Origin: AP-15 sp963762575 | Lineage (GTDB): Bacteria > Pseudomonadota > Alphaproteobacteria > ATCC43930 > CGMCC-115725 | Assembly: GCA_963762575.1 (NCBI GenBank) | Contig: CAVXLL010000001.1 | Span: 806,001-870,000, forward strand | DNA: 64,000 bases | Direction: 5' to 3' | Translations under genes and position numbers: made by a program | Notes under the pieces: model-generated | Seen by the model: the letters and a program-made list of their open reading frames with translations, nothing else | What the model was told of the DNA's origin: nothing | Database searches by the model: none | In this document: piece by piece, positions 48,367 through 59,480 of the stretch | Layout: each line of letters opens with the position of its first letter | Numbering within the stretch: the first letter of the stretch is position 1

Positions 48367-49260
48367 GTGAGCACCATCGAATACCGGGCTGAATTAGCTA
48401 AGGCGGGAGCCAACGTCGCCGGGAGATGGAGCGCCGTCCGCTTTTTTGCTCGCCGTTATCCCTTGGGTGCCGTCGGGGCGGTGATCATGGCGGCGTTCCT
48501 GTTCGCCGCGTTTTTCGCGCCGCTGATCACGGTTTACGACCCGCTGTCGACAAATTCGGCGCTTTCGTTGGCGCGGCCGAGTGCGGCGCACTGGCTGGGT
48601 TGCGATTTTATGGGTCGGGACGTCTATAGCCGGATCGTCTACGGCGCCCGCATCTCGTTGGCCGTCGGTTGCGGTTCGATGAGCTTGGGGGTCAGCATCG
48701 GCGTGCTGATCGGCCTGCTCTCCGGCTATCTCGGCGGCTGGATCGACCTCGCCGCCCAGCGTCTGATCGACATCCTGCAGTCCTTGCCATTGCTCGTCAT
48801 GGCACTGTTGATGGCAGCCTCGCTCGGCCCCTCGCTGCACAACACGATCATCGCGATTTCGATCCCGCTGATCCCCTACTCGGCGCGGGTCGTGCGCGCC
48901 AGCACGCTGTCGCTGCGGGAGCAACCCTTTGTCGAGTTGGCTAAGGCGATCGGCATGAGCGAACTCCGCATCGCCCTGCGGCACGTGCTACCCAACACAT
49001 TGGCGCCGCTCATCGTCCTAGCCACCGCCCAGTTCGGCTCGACCATCCTGACCGAGGCAACGCTGTCATTCTTGGGCCTCGGCATTCCCGAGCCGCATCC
49101 GTCATGGGGCCGCATGCTGTCGGAATCGGCGGCCGAATATGTCCGGACCGCACCCTGGTTGGTCATCTTTCCCGGTCTCGCGATCAGTTTTGTGGTGTTC
49201 GGCACCAATCTGCTCGGCGACGCATTGCGCGACATTCTCGACCCGCGGCAACGCAGCTGA
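48367..49260 (+). CDS. ABC transporter permease, DppC/OppC type
   Basis: 297 residues with a GTG start behind CCGGAGG. Typical features are the N-terminal helix (GAVGAVIMAAFLFAAFFAPL), the LGCDFMGRDVYSRIVYGARI motif of the family, the EAA loop (FVELAKAIGMSELRIALRHV) and ATLSFLGLGIPEPHPSWGRM. It is the heterodimer partner of the upstream permease. Confidence 0.93.
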   Translation: MSTIEYRAELAKAGANVAGRWSAVRFFARRYPLGAVGAVIMAAFLFAAFFAPLITVYDPLSTNSALSLARPSAAHWLGCDFMGRDVYSRIVYGARISLAVGCGSMSLGVSIGVLIGLLSGYLGGWIDLAAQRLIDILQSLPLLVMALLMAASLGPSLHNTIIAISIPLIPYSARVVRASTLSLREQPFVELAKAIGMSELRIALRHVLPNTLAPLIVLATAQFGSTILTEATLSFLGLGIPEPHPSWGRMLSESAAEYVRTAPWLVIFPGLAISFVVFGTNLLGDALRDILDPRQRS

Positions 49261-49308
49261 TCTCACCTTTGATTTTAACCAACCGATCACCCAGGCGGAT
49301 AGCCCCGG

Positions 49309-50388
49309 ATGCCCATTGAGCAGCTGACGACCGACCGCGAGCCGGCTTCGGCATACGCGGCCACGAAGGCTGGCGAAAACGCCGGGACGGTCATCGATAT
49401 CAAAGGCTTGAGGACCTACCTCTTCACCCGCTCGGGGATCGTCAAAGCGGTCGACGACGTCTCCTTCTCGCTGCGGCGGGGCGAGACTTTGGCGGTGGTT
49501 GGCGAATCCGGTTGCGGCAAGTCGATGACCGCGCTCTCAATTATGCGCCTGGTGCCCGATCCTCCCGGAAAGATCGTCGGCGGCTCGATCACCCTCGAGG
49601 GTAAAGACCTGGTGCACCTCGAGGAATCCGAAATGCGGGAGGTCCGCGGCAACGATATCTCGATGATATTTCAGGAGCCGATGACCTCGCTCAACCCGGT
49701 GCTGACGATCGGCCACCAGATTGCCGAGGCGCTACGGCTACACCAGGATCTCTCCAAGAGCGCCGCCAATAAGAAGGCGGCGGAGATGCTGCGGCTGGTC
49801 AAGATACCCGAGCCGGCGCAGCGGGCCCGGGAATATCCGCATCAGCTGTCCGGCGGCATGCGCCAGCGGGCAATGATCGCAATGGCGCTCGCCTGCAATC
49901 CGCGGGTGCTGATCGCGGACGAGCCGACGACTGCGTTAGACGTGACGATCCAGGCGCAAATTCTGGACCTGATTATTGAATTGCAGAAGGAACTGGGCAC
50001 AGCGATCATTCTGATCACACACAATCTCGGTGTCGTCGCCGAGACTGCGCAACGCGTCATCGTCATGTATGCCGGCAAGAAGGTCGAAGAGGCCGAAGTC
50101 GACGCCCTCTTTGGGCAGCCGCTCCACCCTTATACCCATGGTCTCCTAGCATCGATCCCGCGTCTGGAGATCATGGGCGGGAGAACCGCCACTTCGGTCC
50201 AGCGACTGAAGGAAATTCCCGGGATGGTGCCGGCCCTGAACAACCTCCCGCCTGGTTGCACCTTTGCACCGCGCTGCGCCTTCGCGGATGACCAATGCCG
50301 CGCGCAATTTCCGCCCTACGAGCAAAAGCGGCCGGGGCATTGGGCGGCTTGCTGGCATTCGGAACGCCTCTATGGAGACGGGGCCTAG
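49309..50388 (+). CDS. ABC transporter ATP-binding protein, DppD/OppD type
   Basis: 359 residues. Walker A GESGCGKS, Q-loop FQEPMTSLNP, signature LSGGMRQRAMIAMAL, Walker B VLIADEPTTALD and the H-loop ITHNLGVVAE are all present. The C-terminal oligopeptide-transporter extension (PPGCTFAPRCAFADDQC) is present. It powers import together with the next gene product. Confidence 0.95.
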   Translation: MPIEQLTTDREPASAYAATKAGENAGTVIDIKGLRTYLFTRSGIVKAVDDVSFSLRRGETLAVVGESGCGKSMTALSIMRLVPDPPGKIVGGSITLEGKDLVHLEESEMREVRGNDISMIFQEPMTSLNPVLTIGHQIAEALRLHQDLSKSAANKKAAEMLRLVKIPEPAQRAREYPHQLSGGMRQRAMIAMALACNPRVLIADEPTTALDVTIQAQILDLIIELQKELGTAIILITHNLGVVAETAQRVIVMYAGKKVEEAEVDALFGQPLHPYTHGLLASIPRLEIMGGRTATSVQRLKEIPGMVPALNNLPPGCTFAPRCAFADDQCRAQFPPYEQKRPGHWAACWHSERLYGDGA

Positions 50389-50389
50389 C

Positions 50390-51409
<1,020 letters not shown>

Positions 51410-51627
51410 ATCCCCCGCCGCTCGGCTCCCGGTGTTAACTAACATTAACAATAACCGTATCACCAAGGGGTTGCCAAGATGTCAAAATAAAAGGGGGTAT
51501 TTTCGCTCGTTCGTATATTGTGGTAAGGCATCGGAGTAACATCCGCACCTTACCCCTTGTTTGATGGTTCATCAGGCTCCGCAACCGTTAGTGAAGCTTG
51601 GTGTGGAGTGAAAGCTCGGTTCGCAAT
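51410..51627. other. A+T-rich intergenic region
   Basis: An unusually A+T-rich stretch for this window, with TAAC-type direct repeats (GTTAACTAACATTAACAATA at about 51431) and ATAAAAGGGGGTATTTT downstream. A promoter for the genes from 51628 is likely here, but no convincing -35/-10 pair can be fixed. Confidence 0.4.
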
Positions 51628-52527
51628 ATGGCAGATCTTCTTTTCCAGTCGCGCGCAGCACCGGCGCGCGTGCGCGGCGTAAGGCCGCAGGGCGCGCCAG
51701 GAGTTTTTCCGAACCCTGCCGCCCCCAACCGCCGGCGAGATAAGCTCCCCCCGACACAGGTCGGGCTGTCGGATGCCGCTGGCGAGCCAACGCGTCGCGT
51801 CGACGCTGAGCCGCCGCTTTCGATCGGCAGCCTGCTCTATCTAGGGTCCATCGGGCTGATCGGTGCCGGAATTGTCGCGGTTCTCTTCGGCGCCGGCTTT
51901 TCGCTGCTGGTGCGAACCGCCGTCGTGACGATTTCCGGCTCGGTTGCCCGGGCTGACCCGCAGATCATGTCCCTCCCGCCCTCCCTCGGTAATGTCGAGC
52001 AACAAACATTCTTTGGTCAGGCGTCAGCGCATGAGAACGACGGCGCAGCCCCAGAATTCGGCCGCCTTACCGGCACCCACCGAAGCGACCGCGATAGGCG
52101 GCAAGGATAACGCGCCGCACTTGACTGGGGTGTTGTCTTCAAAGGCTCCGACCGACACGCCTGCGGCGCCGGCGAACGCGCCCGTCCCGGCACCGAGTTC
52201 GCCTGCCGCAACCGCTTCCGCTCCGCCGTCTTCCGAGTTCTCCAATGCTGAGATGACCGAGTTGTTGAATCACGGCGACGCTCTTTTGCGCAACGGTGAC
52301 GTCGTTTCGGCGCGCCTGTTTTACGAGCGCGCGGCCGATGCCGGTGATGGGCGGGCAGCCTTGCGTCTCGGAGCGACCTACGATTCAGCATTTCTCGGTC
52401 GCCTCGGCCTTGCAGGCTGCAAGCCAATCCGGTCAAGGCCCGGTCATGGTACATCCGTGCTCTCGACCTCGTCGCGGTCGACGCCAAACATCAGCTGAAC
52501 AGCCTCGATACAAGACAGGGAAAGTAG
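51628..52527 (+). CDS. membrane-anchored Sel1/TPR-like repeat protein, two compensating frameshifts
   Basis: The ATG at 51628 opens MADLLFQSRAAPARVRG. A membrane segment (SLLYLGSIGLIGAGIVAVLF) follows a charged N-terminus. Near 52040 the frame changes into a Pro/Ala-rich linker (APANAPVPAPSSPAATASAP) and a Sel1-like unit (LLNHGDALLRNGDVVSARLF, YERAADAGDGRAALRLGATY). Near 52410 it changes back, giving ANPVKARSWYIRALDL and an end at a TAG at 52525-52527. The net length, 300 codons, is in frame end to end. Sel1 repeats usually mediate protein contacts. It lies 6 bp before the TAXI-type binding protein. Confidence 0.6.
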
Positions 52528-52533
52528 CTTCCA

Positions 52534-53658
52534 ATGAACCGTTTGACCTTTGCGGCAGCAATCGATTTTCACCCTGGTTTTGCCGATCGCCCGGCCGGCG
52601 CTCGCCGAAGACTGCAGGGCCGCTCCCGGAAGTCGGTGGTGAACCGGGGCGTCGTCGAGCTCGAGACTTCCCGCGCCGCCGGAATATCGGTGCGGATCGC
52701 CGAAGATCTGGCAAATGTGATCGACGACGGAGCGACGCGGCGGGTCTTGCCGGTCGTCGGCCAGGGGGCCCTGCAGAATATCACCGATCTGAAGCTGCTC
52801 CGCGGCATCGACATGGCGATCCTCCAGACCGATGTGCTCGACTATGCCCGGCAGCAAAATCTGTTTCCCGGCATCGAGTATTGGGCGACTTATATCACCA
52901 AGCTCTACAACGAGGAGTTTCATCTTCTTGCGCGGCAAGACATCAAATCTGTCGCAGACCTGGCAAATCAGAAGGTTAACGTCGATCTGCGCGGCGGGGG
53001 CACATCGATTACGGCGGCGCGGCTTTTCGAACTGTTGAACATACCGGTGGCGGCGACAAACGATGACCAGGAGGTGGCGCTCGACAAGCTGCGGCGCGGC
53101 GAGATCGCCGCGATGGCGTTCGTCGCCGGGAAACCGGCGCCGATCTTCGGCAACCTGACTGTTGCCGACCGTTTGCATTTTCTCGCCATTCCCCTGAACC
53201 CCGCGGTGACCGCGAGCTATGTCCCGACCCGGCTCACCGCCGCGGACTATCCTGGGGTAGTGCCGCAGGACCAAGCCGTCGACACTGTCGCAGTGGGCGC
53301 CGTGCTGGTCGCCGCCAACCTTCAGCAGGGAACCGAGCGCTATCGCAATCTGGTCAATTTTGTCGAGACGTTCTTCACTGGCTTTCAGTCGCTGCTCGAT
53401 CCCGGGCACCACCCGAAATGGCATGAAGTGAACATTACGGCGGAACTCCCCGGCTGGCGGCGCTTCCCGCCTGCCGAACAATGGCTGCAAAGGAATACGC
53501 AAGTTGCGGCCGCGCCGAACCTGCAGGATCTCCGGTCGATATTCTCGCGCTTCATCGACGAGCGGCAGCAAGCCTCCGGCGGCGCGCCGCTCACCCCGGA
53601 GCAAAAGAACGAGCTGTTCGGGCAATTCGAGCTCTGGGCAAAGGGGCAGGCGCGTTAA
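52534..53658 (+). CDS. TAXI-family TRAP-type solute-binding protein, damaged signal peptide
   Basis: 374 residues. TAXI proteins bind small organic acids or amino acids for TRAP transporters. Family segments are VVELETSRAAGISVRIAEDL, LRGIDMAILQTDVLDYARQQ, YEEFHLLAR-type sequence, VNVDLRGGGTSITAARLFEL and GEIAAMAFVAGKPAPI. In the annotated frame the N-terminus (FHPGFADRPAGARRR) is not a signal peptide. One frame over, the same DNA encodes IFTLVLPIARPALAED, a good signal peptide with a cleavage site. Two compensating indels near 52562 and 52635 explain this. No TRAP membrane subunits are found nearby. Confidence 0.8.
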   Translation: MNRLTFAAAIDFHPGFADRPAGARRRLQGRSRKSVVNRGVVELETSRAAGISVRIAEDLANVIDDGATRRVLPVVGQGALQNITDLKLLRGIDMAILQTDVLDYARQQNLFPGIEYWATYITKLYNEEFHLLARQDIKSVADLANQKVNVDLRGGGTSITAARLFELLNIPVAATNDDQEVALDKLRRGEIAAMAFVAGKPAPIFGNLTVADRLHFLAIPLNPAVTASYVPTRLTAADYPGVVPQDQAVDTVAVGAVLVAANLQQGTERYRNLVNFVETFFTGFQSLLDPGHHPKWHEVNITAELPGWRRFPPAEQWLQRNTQVAAAPNLQDLRSIFSRFIDERQQASGGAPLTPEQKNELFGQFELWAKGQAR

Positions 53659-53698
53659 CGCGCTGCTCGGTTCCAGCTCTCGACCTCCATTTCAACTC

Positions 53699-55311
53699 AT
53701 GGCACAGCATTTCCGACCGGCGATTGCGCTATGCGGCTGTCCTTGCCGCGGCCATTCTGGCGAATGTGTTGGGCGCGCCTGGCGGCACAGCTCTTGCCGA
53801 CTCCGTCCCGAAGCGCGGCGGCATCCTCGAATTCGCCGTGGACGCCGAGCCGCCGAACTACGACTGTCATGCCAACGTGTCATTTGCTGTTCTGCATCCG
53901 ATCGCGCCGCACTATTCGACACTTCTGAAGTTCGACACCGCCAATTACCCGCAAGTCGAGGGCGATCTCGCCGAATCCTGGACTGTATCGCCGGACAAGC
54001 TCACCTACATCTTCAGGCTGCATCCCAACGTGTTGTTCCATGACGGCTCCCGGCTGACATCGGAAGACGTCAAGGCGAGCTGGGAGCGTATCGTGCGGCC
54101 GCCTCCCGGAGTGACTTCGGTGCGACGGGTCAATTATTCCGCGATCGGCGCGATCGATACGCCCGATCCGCTGACCGTCGTGTTCCATCTGAAGTGGCCG
54201 GAGGCCGCGATGCTGCAGAACTTCGCCTCGGAGTGGAACTGCATATACAGCGCGGCAAAGCTCAAAGAGGATCCGCTCTACCCGGCTAACCATGTTCTCG
54301 GGACTGGCGCCTTCACCTTCGTCGAGCACGTGAAGGGCGACCACTGGACCGGGCGGAGGTTCGACCGGTATTTCCGACCGGGCAGGCCTTATCTCGACGG
54401 CTATCGCGCGGATTTTGTGACCGGGGCCAAGATGATCCAGGGCTTCAAGGACGGCCGTATCATGGCCGAATTTCGCTTTATCACCCCCAATGAGCGCGAT
54501 GACCTCGTCGAGTCGCTCGGCGACAAGCTTTCGGTATACGAAAGCCCGACATTGCTCAACCTGTTGGTCGTGTTCAATGCCAAGCGCCCGCCCTATGACG
54601 ACGCGCGAGTCCGGCGGGCGCTGTCGCTGGCCATCGATCGGTGGGGGGGTGCCGAAGCGCTGGCCCAGTCTACGGTCCTCAAATTCGTCGGCGGCTTGCT
54701 GCGGCCCGGTTTCAGCAATGGCCACCCCGGAAGCGGAACTGGCCAAAATTCCAGGCTTCTCGCGCGACATCGCGGCGTCGCGCGCCGAAGCCAAACGGCT
54801 CTTAGCCGAAGCCGGCGCGTCGGGGCTGACCGTAAAACTAACCAATCGCGATCTGCCGATGCCGTGGATCCCGGGCGGCGATTACGTCGCGGAGGCGTGG
54901 CGTGCTATCGGCCTCACGGTCGATCAAAAGAAACTCAACTTGAAAGACTGGACGACGGCGCTCGAGAGAGGCGATTTCGATGCCGCGATCGATTTCATCG
55001 GCGATTATTTCGATGACCCGACATTGCAGCTGACCAAGTACGTGTCACGCGACCTGTCTCCCGCGAACTATTCTTCTTCCACCGACCGCTATCTCGACGC
55101 GCTCTACATCGGCCAGGCAGTTACCGCCGACCAGCGCGAGCGCGCGCGTATCGTCCGCGAATTCGAACGCCACGCTCTGACCCAGGCATACACGGTGCCG
55201 ATCCTCTGGTACAACCGTATCGTGCCCACGACGGCCAATGTCAAAGGCTGGAACATGACCCCCAGTCAATACATCGGCCAAGATCTGGCCGACGTCTGGC
55301 TGGATCGCTGA
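53699..55311 (+). CDS. ABC transporter family-5 solute-binding protein (divergent), frameshifted
   Basis: A sixth family-5 binding protein, more distant from the five tandem paralogs. The start ATG 53699 (MAQHFRPAI) is in one frame, the signal peptide (RYAAVLAAAILANVLGAPGG) and most of the protein (RGGILEFAVDAEPPNYDCHA, DVKASWERIVRPPPGVTSV, GTGAFTFVEHVKGDHWTGR, VRRALSLAIDRWGGAEAL) in a second. From about 54715 the end (ELAKIPGFSRDIAASRAEAK, DFDAAIDFIGDYFDDPTLQL, ending GQDLADVWLDR) is in a third. Two indels are needed. It probably feeds the same or a related importer and is followed by the dioxygenase gene. Confidence 0.8.
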
Positions 55312-55339
55312 GGATTCCGGAATGAATGGAGGTCTGACA

Positions 55340-56203
55340 ATGAGCCAAACGCGTGTCCGCACCGTCGCGACGGGCAGCGCTTTGGGCGCCGAGGTGAGCG
55401 GCGTCGATCTTCGCGAACTCGACGATCACACCTTCGGGGCGATCCATAACGCTTGGCTGGATCACCTGGTACTCCTGTTTCGTGGTCAAGATCTGAGCGA
55501 GGATCAGCTGATCGCGTTCAGCCGACGTCTCGGCGAGCTGGATCTGGCGCCGATACAGGAGACTGGCCGACGGTTCGTCGAGGGTCACCCCGAGATCTAC
55601 ATCGTCTCGAACGTGATCGAGAAGGGCGCTCCGATCGGCAGCCTAGGCGCCGGCGAACTCGTGTGGCACACCGACATGTCGTACCAAGAGGATCCGCCCA
55701 AGGCGAGCATGCTTTATGCGCTCGAGGTGCCGCCCGAGGGCGGCAAGACGGGTTTCCTCAACATGTACGAGGCCTATCAAGCGCTGCCCTTGAAATTAAA
55801 GGAGCGCGTCACCGGGCTGCGGGTGAAACATGACGGAACCTACAACAGCGGCGGCTACATCCGGGCTGGCGTAACGCCGACCGACGATCCTCGCGAGGCG
55901 CCGGGCACAATCCATCCGCTCGTCTGCACACACCCCGAGACTGGTCGCAAGTGCCTTTATCTCGGCCGCCGCCGCAATGCCTATATCGACGGCCTTTCGC
56001 TCGCCGATTCCGAAGCGCTGCTGGACGAGGTTTGGGCCTACGCGACCCGCGACGAGCTCACTTGGTATAATGAGTGGCGTGTCGGCGACCTCGTTCTGTG
56101 GGACAACCGCTGCACGATGCACCGCCGCGATCCCTTCGACCCCGCTGCGCGGCGCGTCATGCACCGTACCCAGATCAAAGGCGAAACCCGGCCGGTGGCT
56201 TGA
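55340..56203 (+). CDS. TauD/TfdA-type Fe(II)/2-oxoglutarate dioxygenase
   Basis: 287 residues from ATG 55340, chosen because GGAGGT lies 8 nt upstream; ATG 55322 is the alternative. Iron ligands are His and Asp in LVWHTDMSYQ and the distal His in RVMHRTQIKG. The segment lost in the dioxygenase at 585-1358 (VPPEGGKTGFLNMYEAYQAL) is present here. The enzyme hydroxylates a small substrate with 2-oxoglutarate. Taurine is the model substrate, but the family is broad. It is coupled to the MFS and dehydrogenase genes downstream, suggesting a short catabolic pathway for an imported compound. Confidence 0.92.
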   Translation: MSQTRVRTVATGSALGAEVSGVDLRELDDHTFGAIHNAWLDHLVLLFRGQDLSEDQLIAFSRRLGELDLAPIQETGRRFVEGHPEIYIVSNVIEKGAPIGSLGAGELVWHTDMSYQEDPPKASMLYALEVPPEGGKTGFLNMYEAYQALPLKLKERVTGLRVKHDGTYNSGGYIRAGVTPTDDPREAPGTIHPLVCTHPETGRKCLYLGRRRNAYIDGLSLADSEALLDEVWAYATRDELTWYNEWRVGDLVLWDNRCTMHRRDPFDPAARRVMHRTQIKGETRPVA

Positions 56204-56204
56204 G

Positions 56205-57542
56205 ATGAGCATGCGCGACCCCGCAGACGGCGCCATACCGATTGCCGCCCGGACGCTGACGCGCCCAGCATGGAACAGCATCCCCAATCAGGTGCTGTTC
56301 CTGCTGTGCCTGATGTATTTCATCTTTTACATCGACCGGGTAAACATCTCGACGGCGGCGCCACTGATACAGAAAGATCTCGGGCTCAGCAACACAGCGC
56401 TCGGTTTCGCGTTCTCCGCCTTTGCCTATCCCTATGCGGTGTTTCAACTGATCGGCGGCTGGCTCGGCGATAAGTTCGGTCCGCGTCTGACGCTCGGTGT
56501 CTCAGGGTTCGTCGTCTGCGTCTCGACGGTGTTGACCGGAGCCGTCGGCGGCCTTCTTGCGCTCGTCCTCGTCCGGCTCGCTCTTGGTTTTGGCGAGGGC
56601 GCAGCGTTTCCGACGGCGACGCGCGCGATGGCAGTCTGGATGCCACCCACTCAGTGGGGCTTCGCACAGGGCATTACCCATTCATTCTCCCGAATGGGTA
56701 ATGCATTGACCCCGCCGCTGATCGCTTGGCTCATTGTGCTTTTGTCTTGGCGCGCTTCTTTTGTCGTGCTCGGCGCCGCCAGCCTCGTCTGGATGGCTGT
56801 TTGGATATGGTTTTTTCGCGACGATCCGCGCAAGCATCCTCGCATCACCCCGGCCGAGCTTGAGCGGCTGGACACTGGGCGAATGCCGACCGTTGTGCGC
56901 CCCAGGGTTCCCTGGCTCAGTCTCGCGCGACGGGTTCTGCCGGTGACTGCGGTGGACTTCTGCTATGGCTGGACGTTGTGGCTGTTCCTCAGCTGGATCC
57001 CGTCTTTCTTCTTCCAGAATTTTCATCTCAATCTCAAGAATTCGGCGCTGTTTTCCGCCGGCGTGTTTCTGTCCGGGGTGGTCGGCGACACGCTCGGCGG
57101 CGTCGTCAGCGACCGCATCCTCAAGCGCACCGGCAATTTGCGGCGGGCGCGTTGCTGGGTCATCGCCGGAGGCCTATTCGGCGGCTTCCTTTTCTTGATC
57201 CCGGTGATCTTGGTGCACGATCTGACTGTGGTCGCTTTCTGCCTATCTTTGGCGTTCTTCTGCGTCGAGTTGGTCGTGGCCCCGATTTGGGCGGTGCCGA
57301 TGGACATCGCCCCGCGCTACGCCGGCTCGGCAAGCGGCATCATGAATTTCGGCTTTGGCATGGCCGGGATCATCTCGCCTTTCGTGTTCGGCTACACAAT
57401 CGACCTGACCGGCAGCTGGACCTTGCCCTTCCTCGGGTCGATGGCGCTGTTGGTGATCGGAGCCGGGCTGGCATTGCGATTGAAGCCCGACCAGCAGTTG
57501 TTGGATCAGGCGGTCTCGAATTCAGGCGTACTCTCCCGATGA
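56205..57542 (+). CDS. MFS transporter, anion:cation symporter (ACS) type
   Basis: 445 residues from ATG 56205, 1 bp after the dioxygenase stop. Twelve membrane helices are expected. The ACS-type start (LLCLMYFIFYIDRVNISTAA), motif A GGWLGDKFGPR and LGFGEGAAFPTATRAMAVWM are visible. ACS members import organic anions such as glucarate, phthalate or tartrate. Its stop overlaps the next start (ATGA), so transport and oxidation are probably linked. Confidence 0.92.
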   Translation: MSMRDPADGAIPIAARTLTRPAWNSIPNQVLFLLCLMYFIFYIDRVNISTAAPLIQKDLGLSNTALGFAFSAFAYPYAVFQLIGGWLGDKFGPRLTLGVSGFVVCVSTVLTGAVGGLLALVLVRLALGFGEGAAFPTATRAMAVWMPPTQWGFAQGITHSFSRMGNALTPPLIAWLIVLLSWRASFVVLGAASLVWMAVWIWFFRDDPRKHPRITPAELERLDTGRMPTVVRPRVPWLSLARRVLPVTAVDFCYGWTLWLFLSWIPSFFFQNFHLNLKNSALFSAGVFLSGVVGDTLGGVVSDRILKRTGNLRRARCWVIAGGLFGGFLFLIPVILVHDLTVVAFCLSLAFFCVELVVAPIWAVPMDIAPRYAGSASGIMNFGFGMAGIISPFVFGYTIDLTGSWTLPFLGSMALLVIGAGLALRLKPDQQLLDQAVSNSGVLSR

Positions 57543-58663
57543 TTTCTATCAAGCAGGACCGCATCAACGAGTACCCCATCCCAAGGACAATGAAAGCCTG
57601 GGTGCTCGGCAACCCGGAGGAGCTGGCGCTGGTCGAAAAGCCGGTGCCGGAGCCGGGCGCCGCCGAGGTGCTGGTGCGGGTCGACGCGATCGCGGTCTGC
57701 GCGACCGACATCGAGATCATCAAGCACGGGCTGCCGGCGATGGTCGATGGCGGGCTGCCCTTCAACCGGGGTTTTACGCCAGGCCATGAATATATGGGCA
57801 CGGTCGTGCGGCTGGGTCCCACGGTCGACGAATTCCAAATCGGCGACCGCATCGCGGTCGAGGTCCACGCCGGGTGCGGGCGTTGCCAGCGCTGCCGCGA
57901 AGGCATGTATACGTCCTGCCTCAATTACGGCTACCGCGAAAAGGGGCACCGCGCCAACGGCTTCAGCACCGATGGCGGCTTCGCCGAGTATGCGGTCAAC
58001 AACATCAATACGATGGTTCATGTCCCCGACGACATGAGCGACGAAGAGGCGACGTTGATTGTCACCTCCGGCACCGCGATGTACGGCCTCGACGTGATGG
58101 GCGGAATAATCGCCGGTGAGGCGGTCGTGGTTACCGGCCCGGGGCCGATTGGCTTGATGGGCGTCGGCGTCGCCAAGGCGCTGGGCGCGCAACGGGTGAT
58201 CCTGACCGGCACCCGCCAGCGGCGGCTCGAAATAGGCAAGCGCCTCGGTGCGGACGAGGTCGTCAACGTCAACAGCGAGGACCCGGTCGAGGCCGTCCAG
58301 CGGATTACCGGCGGCAAGGGCGTGCAATATGTCCTTGAATGCTCAGGCGCGCCGAACGCCCTCAACGAGGCAGCGAGAATGGTCAACCGCGGCGGCCGGA
58401 TCTGCCTCGCTGCATTCCCTGCGGAGCCGGTGCCGGTCGATCTCGCCTACCTCGTGCGCAACAACATCTATGTCTTCGGCATCCGCGGCGAGGGCAAAAG
58501 CGCGACCCACCGCGCGGCCGCGCTGATGGCGCAAAAGCGCTTCGATGCGAAGACTATCCACACCCATACCTTCCCTCTCGCGGAGGTGCCGACCGCCATC
58601 AGATATGCCCGCGAGCGCATCGAAGACGCGATCAAGGTCGTCGTTAAAATTCGCGAAAATTAA
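57539..58663 (+). CDS. zinc-binding medium-chain alcohol dehydrogenase
   Basis: 374 residues. The catalytic zinc site includes Cys in AVCATDIEI and GHEYMG. The structural zinc cysteines are in GCGRCQRCREGMYTSC. The Rossmann motif VVTGPGPIGLMGVG is intact, followed by ILTGTRQRRLEIGKRLGADE. It oxidises an alcohol or polyol with NAD(P). In this context it may act on the hydroxylated product or a related intermediate. ATG overlaps the MFS stop. Confidence 0.93.
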   Translation: MISIKQDRINEYPIPRTMKAWVLGNPEELALVEKPVPEPGAAEVLVRVDAIAVCATDIEIIKHGLPAMVDGGLPFNRGFTPGHEYMGTVVRLGPTVDEFQIGDRIAVEVHAGCGRCQRCREGMYTSCLNYGYREKGHRANGFSTDGGFAEYAVNNINTMVHVPDDMSDEEATLIVTSGTAMYGLDVMGGIIAGEAVVVTGPGPIGLMGVGVAKALGAQRVILTGTRQRRLEIGKRLGADEVVNVNSEDPVEAVQRITGGKGVQYVLECSGAPNALNEAARMVNRGGRICLAAFPAEPVPVDLAYLVRNNIYVFGIRGEGKSATHRAAALMAQKRFDAKTIHTHTFPLAEVPTAIRYARERIEDAIKVVVKIREN

Positions 58664-58787
58664 ACCGGAATGGCACCTGCGCCCATGGACGTGCTGTTTA
58701 TTCGCGAGGGACCGATATTCAGCTGACGGTCGGGCGACAGCTGACGATACGCCAATGCGGCCGCGGCGACGGCAATCTCCTTGGATA

Positions 58788-59075
58788 TTAGCGCGGCTTT
58801 GCCAGCCGGGCAGGAGGCGCATCGCGGTAGACCTGCAGCCGGGTGACACGCAAACCAGCAATGCCGTGGGCTTCGATCGCACGCTCCCAGGCAGCGAATT
58901 CCTCGATCGACAACATATAATGGAGGCAGGCGTCTTCGATGTTCATCTTGCCGTTGCGCACGGCGTTGACAACCGCGGCCTTGCGCCGCACGACCCAGCG
59001 TTTTGTGTCCGGGGGCGGCAGGTCGGGGAGATTTGCGCCAATGTGCGGCAAGAATTCGCCTCGGGATGAGCACAA
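58788..59075 (-). CDS. sciP: SciP/DUF1153 family CtrA inhibitor
   Basis: 95 residues with a TTG start. The signature LPPPDTKRWVVRRKAAVVNA is followed by EDACLHYMLSIEEFAAWERA and GIAGLRVTRLQVYR, the helix-turn-helix region. In Caulobacter, SciP binds CtrA and blocks activation of CtrA-dependent cell-cycle promoters. The family is confined to alphaproteobacteria. The N-terminal 15 residues differ from the usual start. It is a stand-alone gene on the strand opposite the dehydrogenase. Confidence 0.9.
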   Translation of the reverse strand: MCSSRGEFLPHIGANLPDLPPPDTKRWVVRRKAAVVNAVRNGKMNIEDACLHYMLSIEEFAAWERAIEAHGIAGLRVTRLQVYRDAPPARLAKPR

Positions 59076-59480
59076 GACATCTGACGTTTATTTCAATCGC
59101 CGGCGAAGGTAATGGTTTCAAAAAAAATCTCGCGCCCCTGGTTCCGAAGTTTTTAGAGCTGAGAGCATAAGCCAGTGTTTCTCCGACATCCCGGTATCTT
59201 TTGGCCCCATATGCAGCAGCAGGGCTGCTCGCATTCGCCCTGATCCTGAGCATTCGACACGCGGCGGCGCGGCGGCGCGGCGCGATCCCTTGGGGTCGGC
59301 TCTCGGCGCGGCCGAATTCGCGACCTGTCGGAGGTCGAGCCGGCGATCGATGCCTGCGCACACCGGAGGGGCGGGATGGCCGTTCCCCCAATGGGATGAC
59401 AAAGCTCGATCGCGAGCGCATTTTCGGGCCGGGCGCAGTACCGTTCGCCCCCAGTCGCAGGGCCGCAAAAGTGTTCGGGC
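59076..59480. other. gap without recognised gene
   Basis: About 400 bp between sciP and the scrambled pseudogene. Long frames on both strands are Arg/Pro/Ala-rich composition effects. No ribosome binding site, RNA gene or terminator was seen. It may be part of the same decayed locus. Confidence 0.4.
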
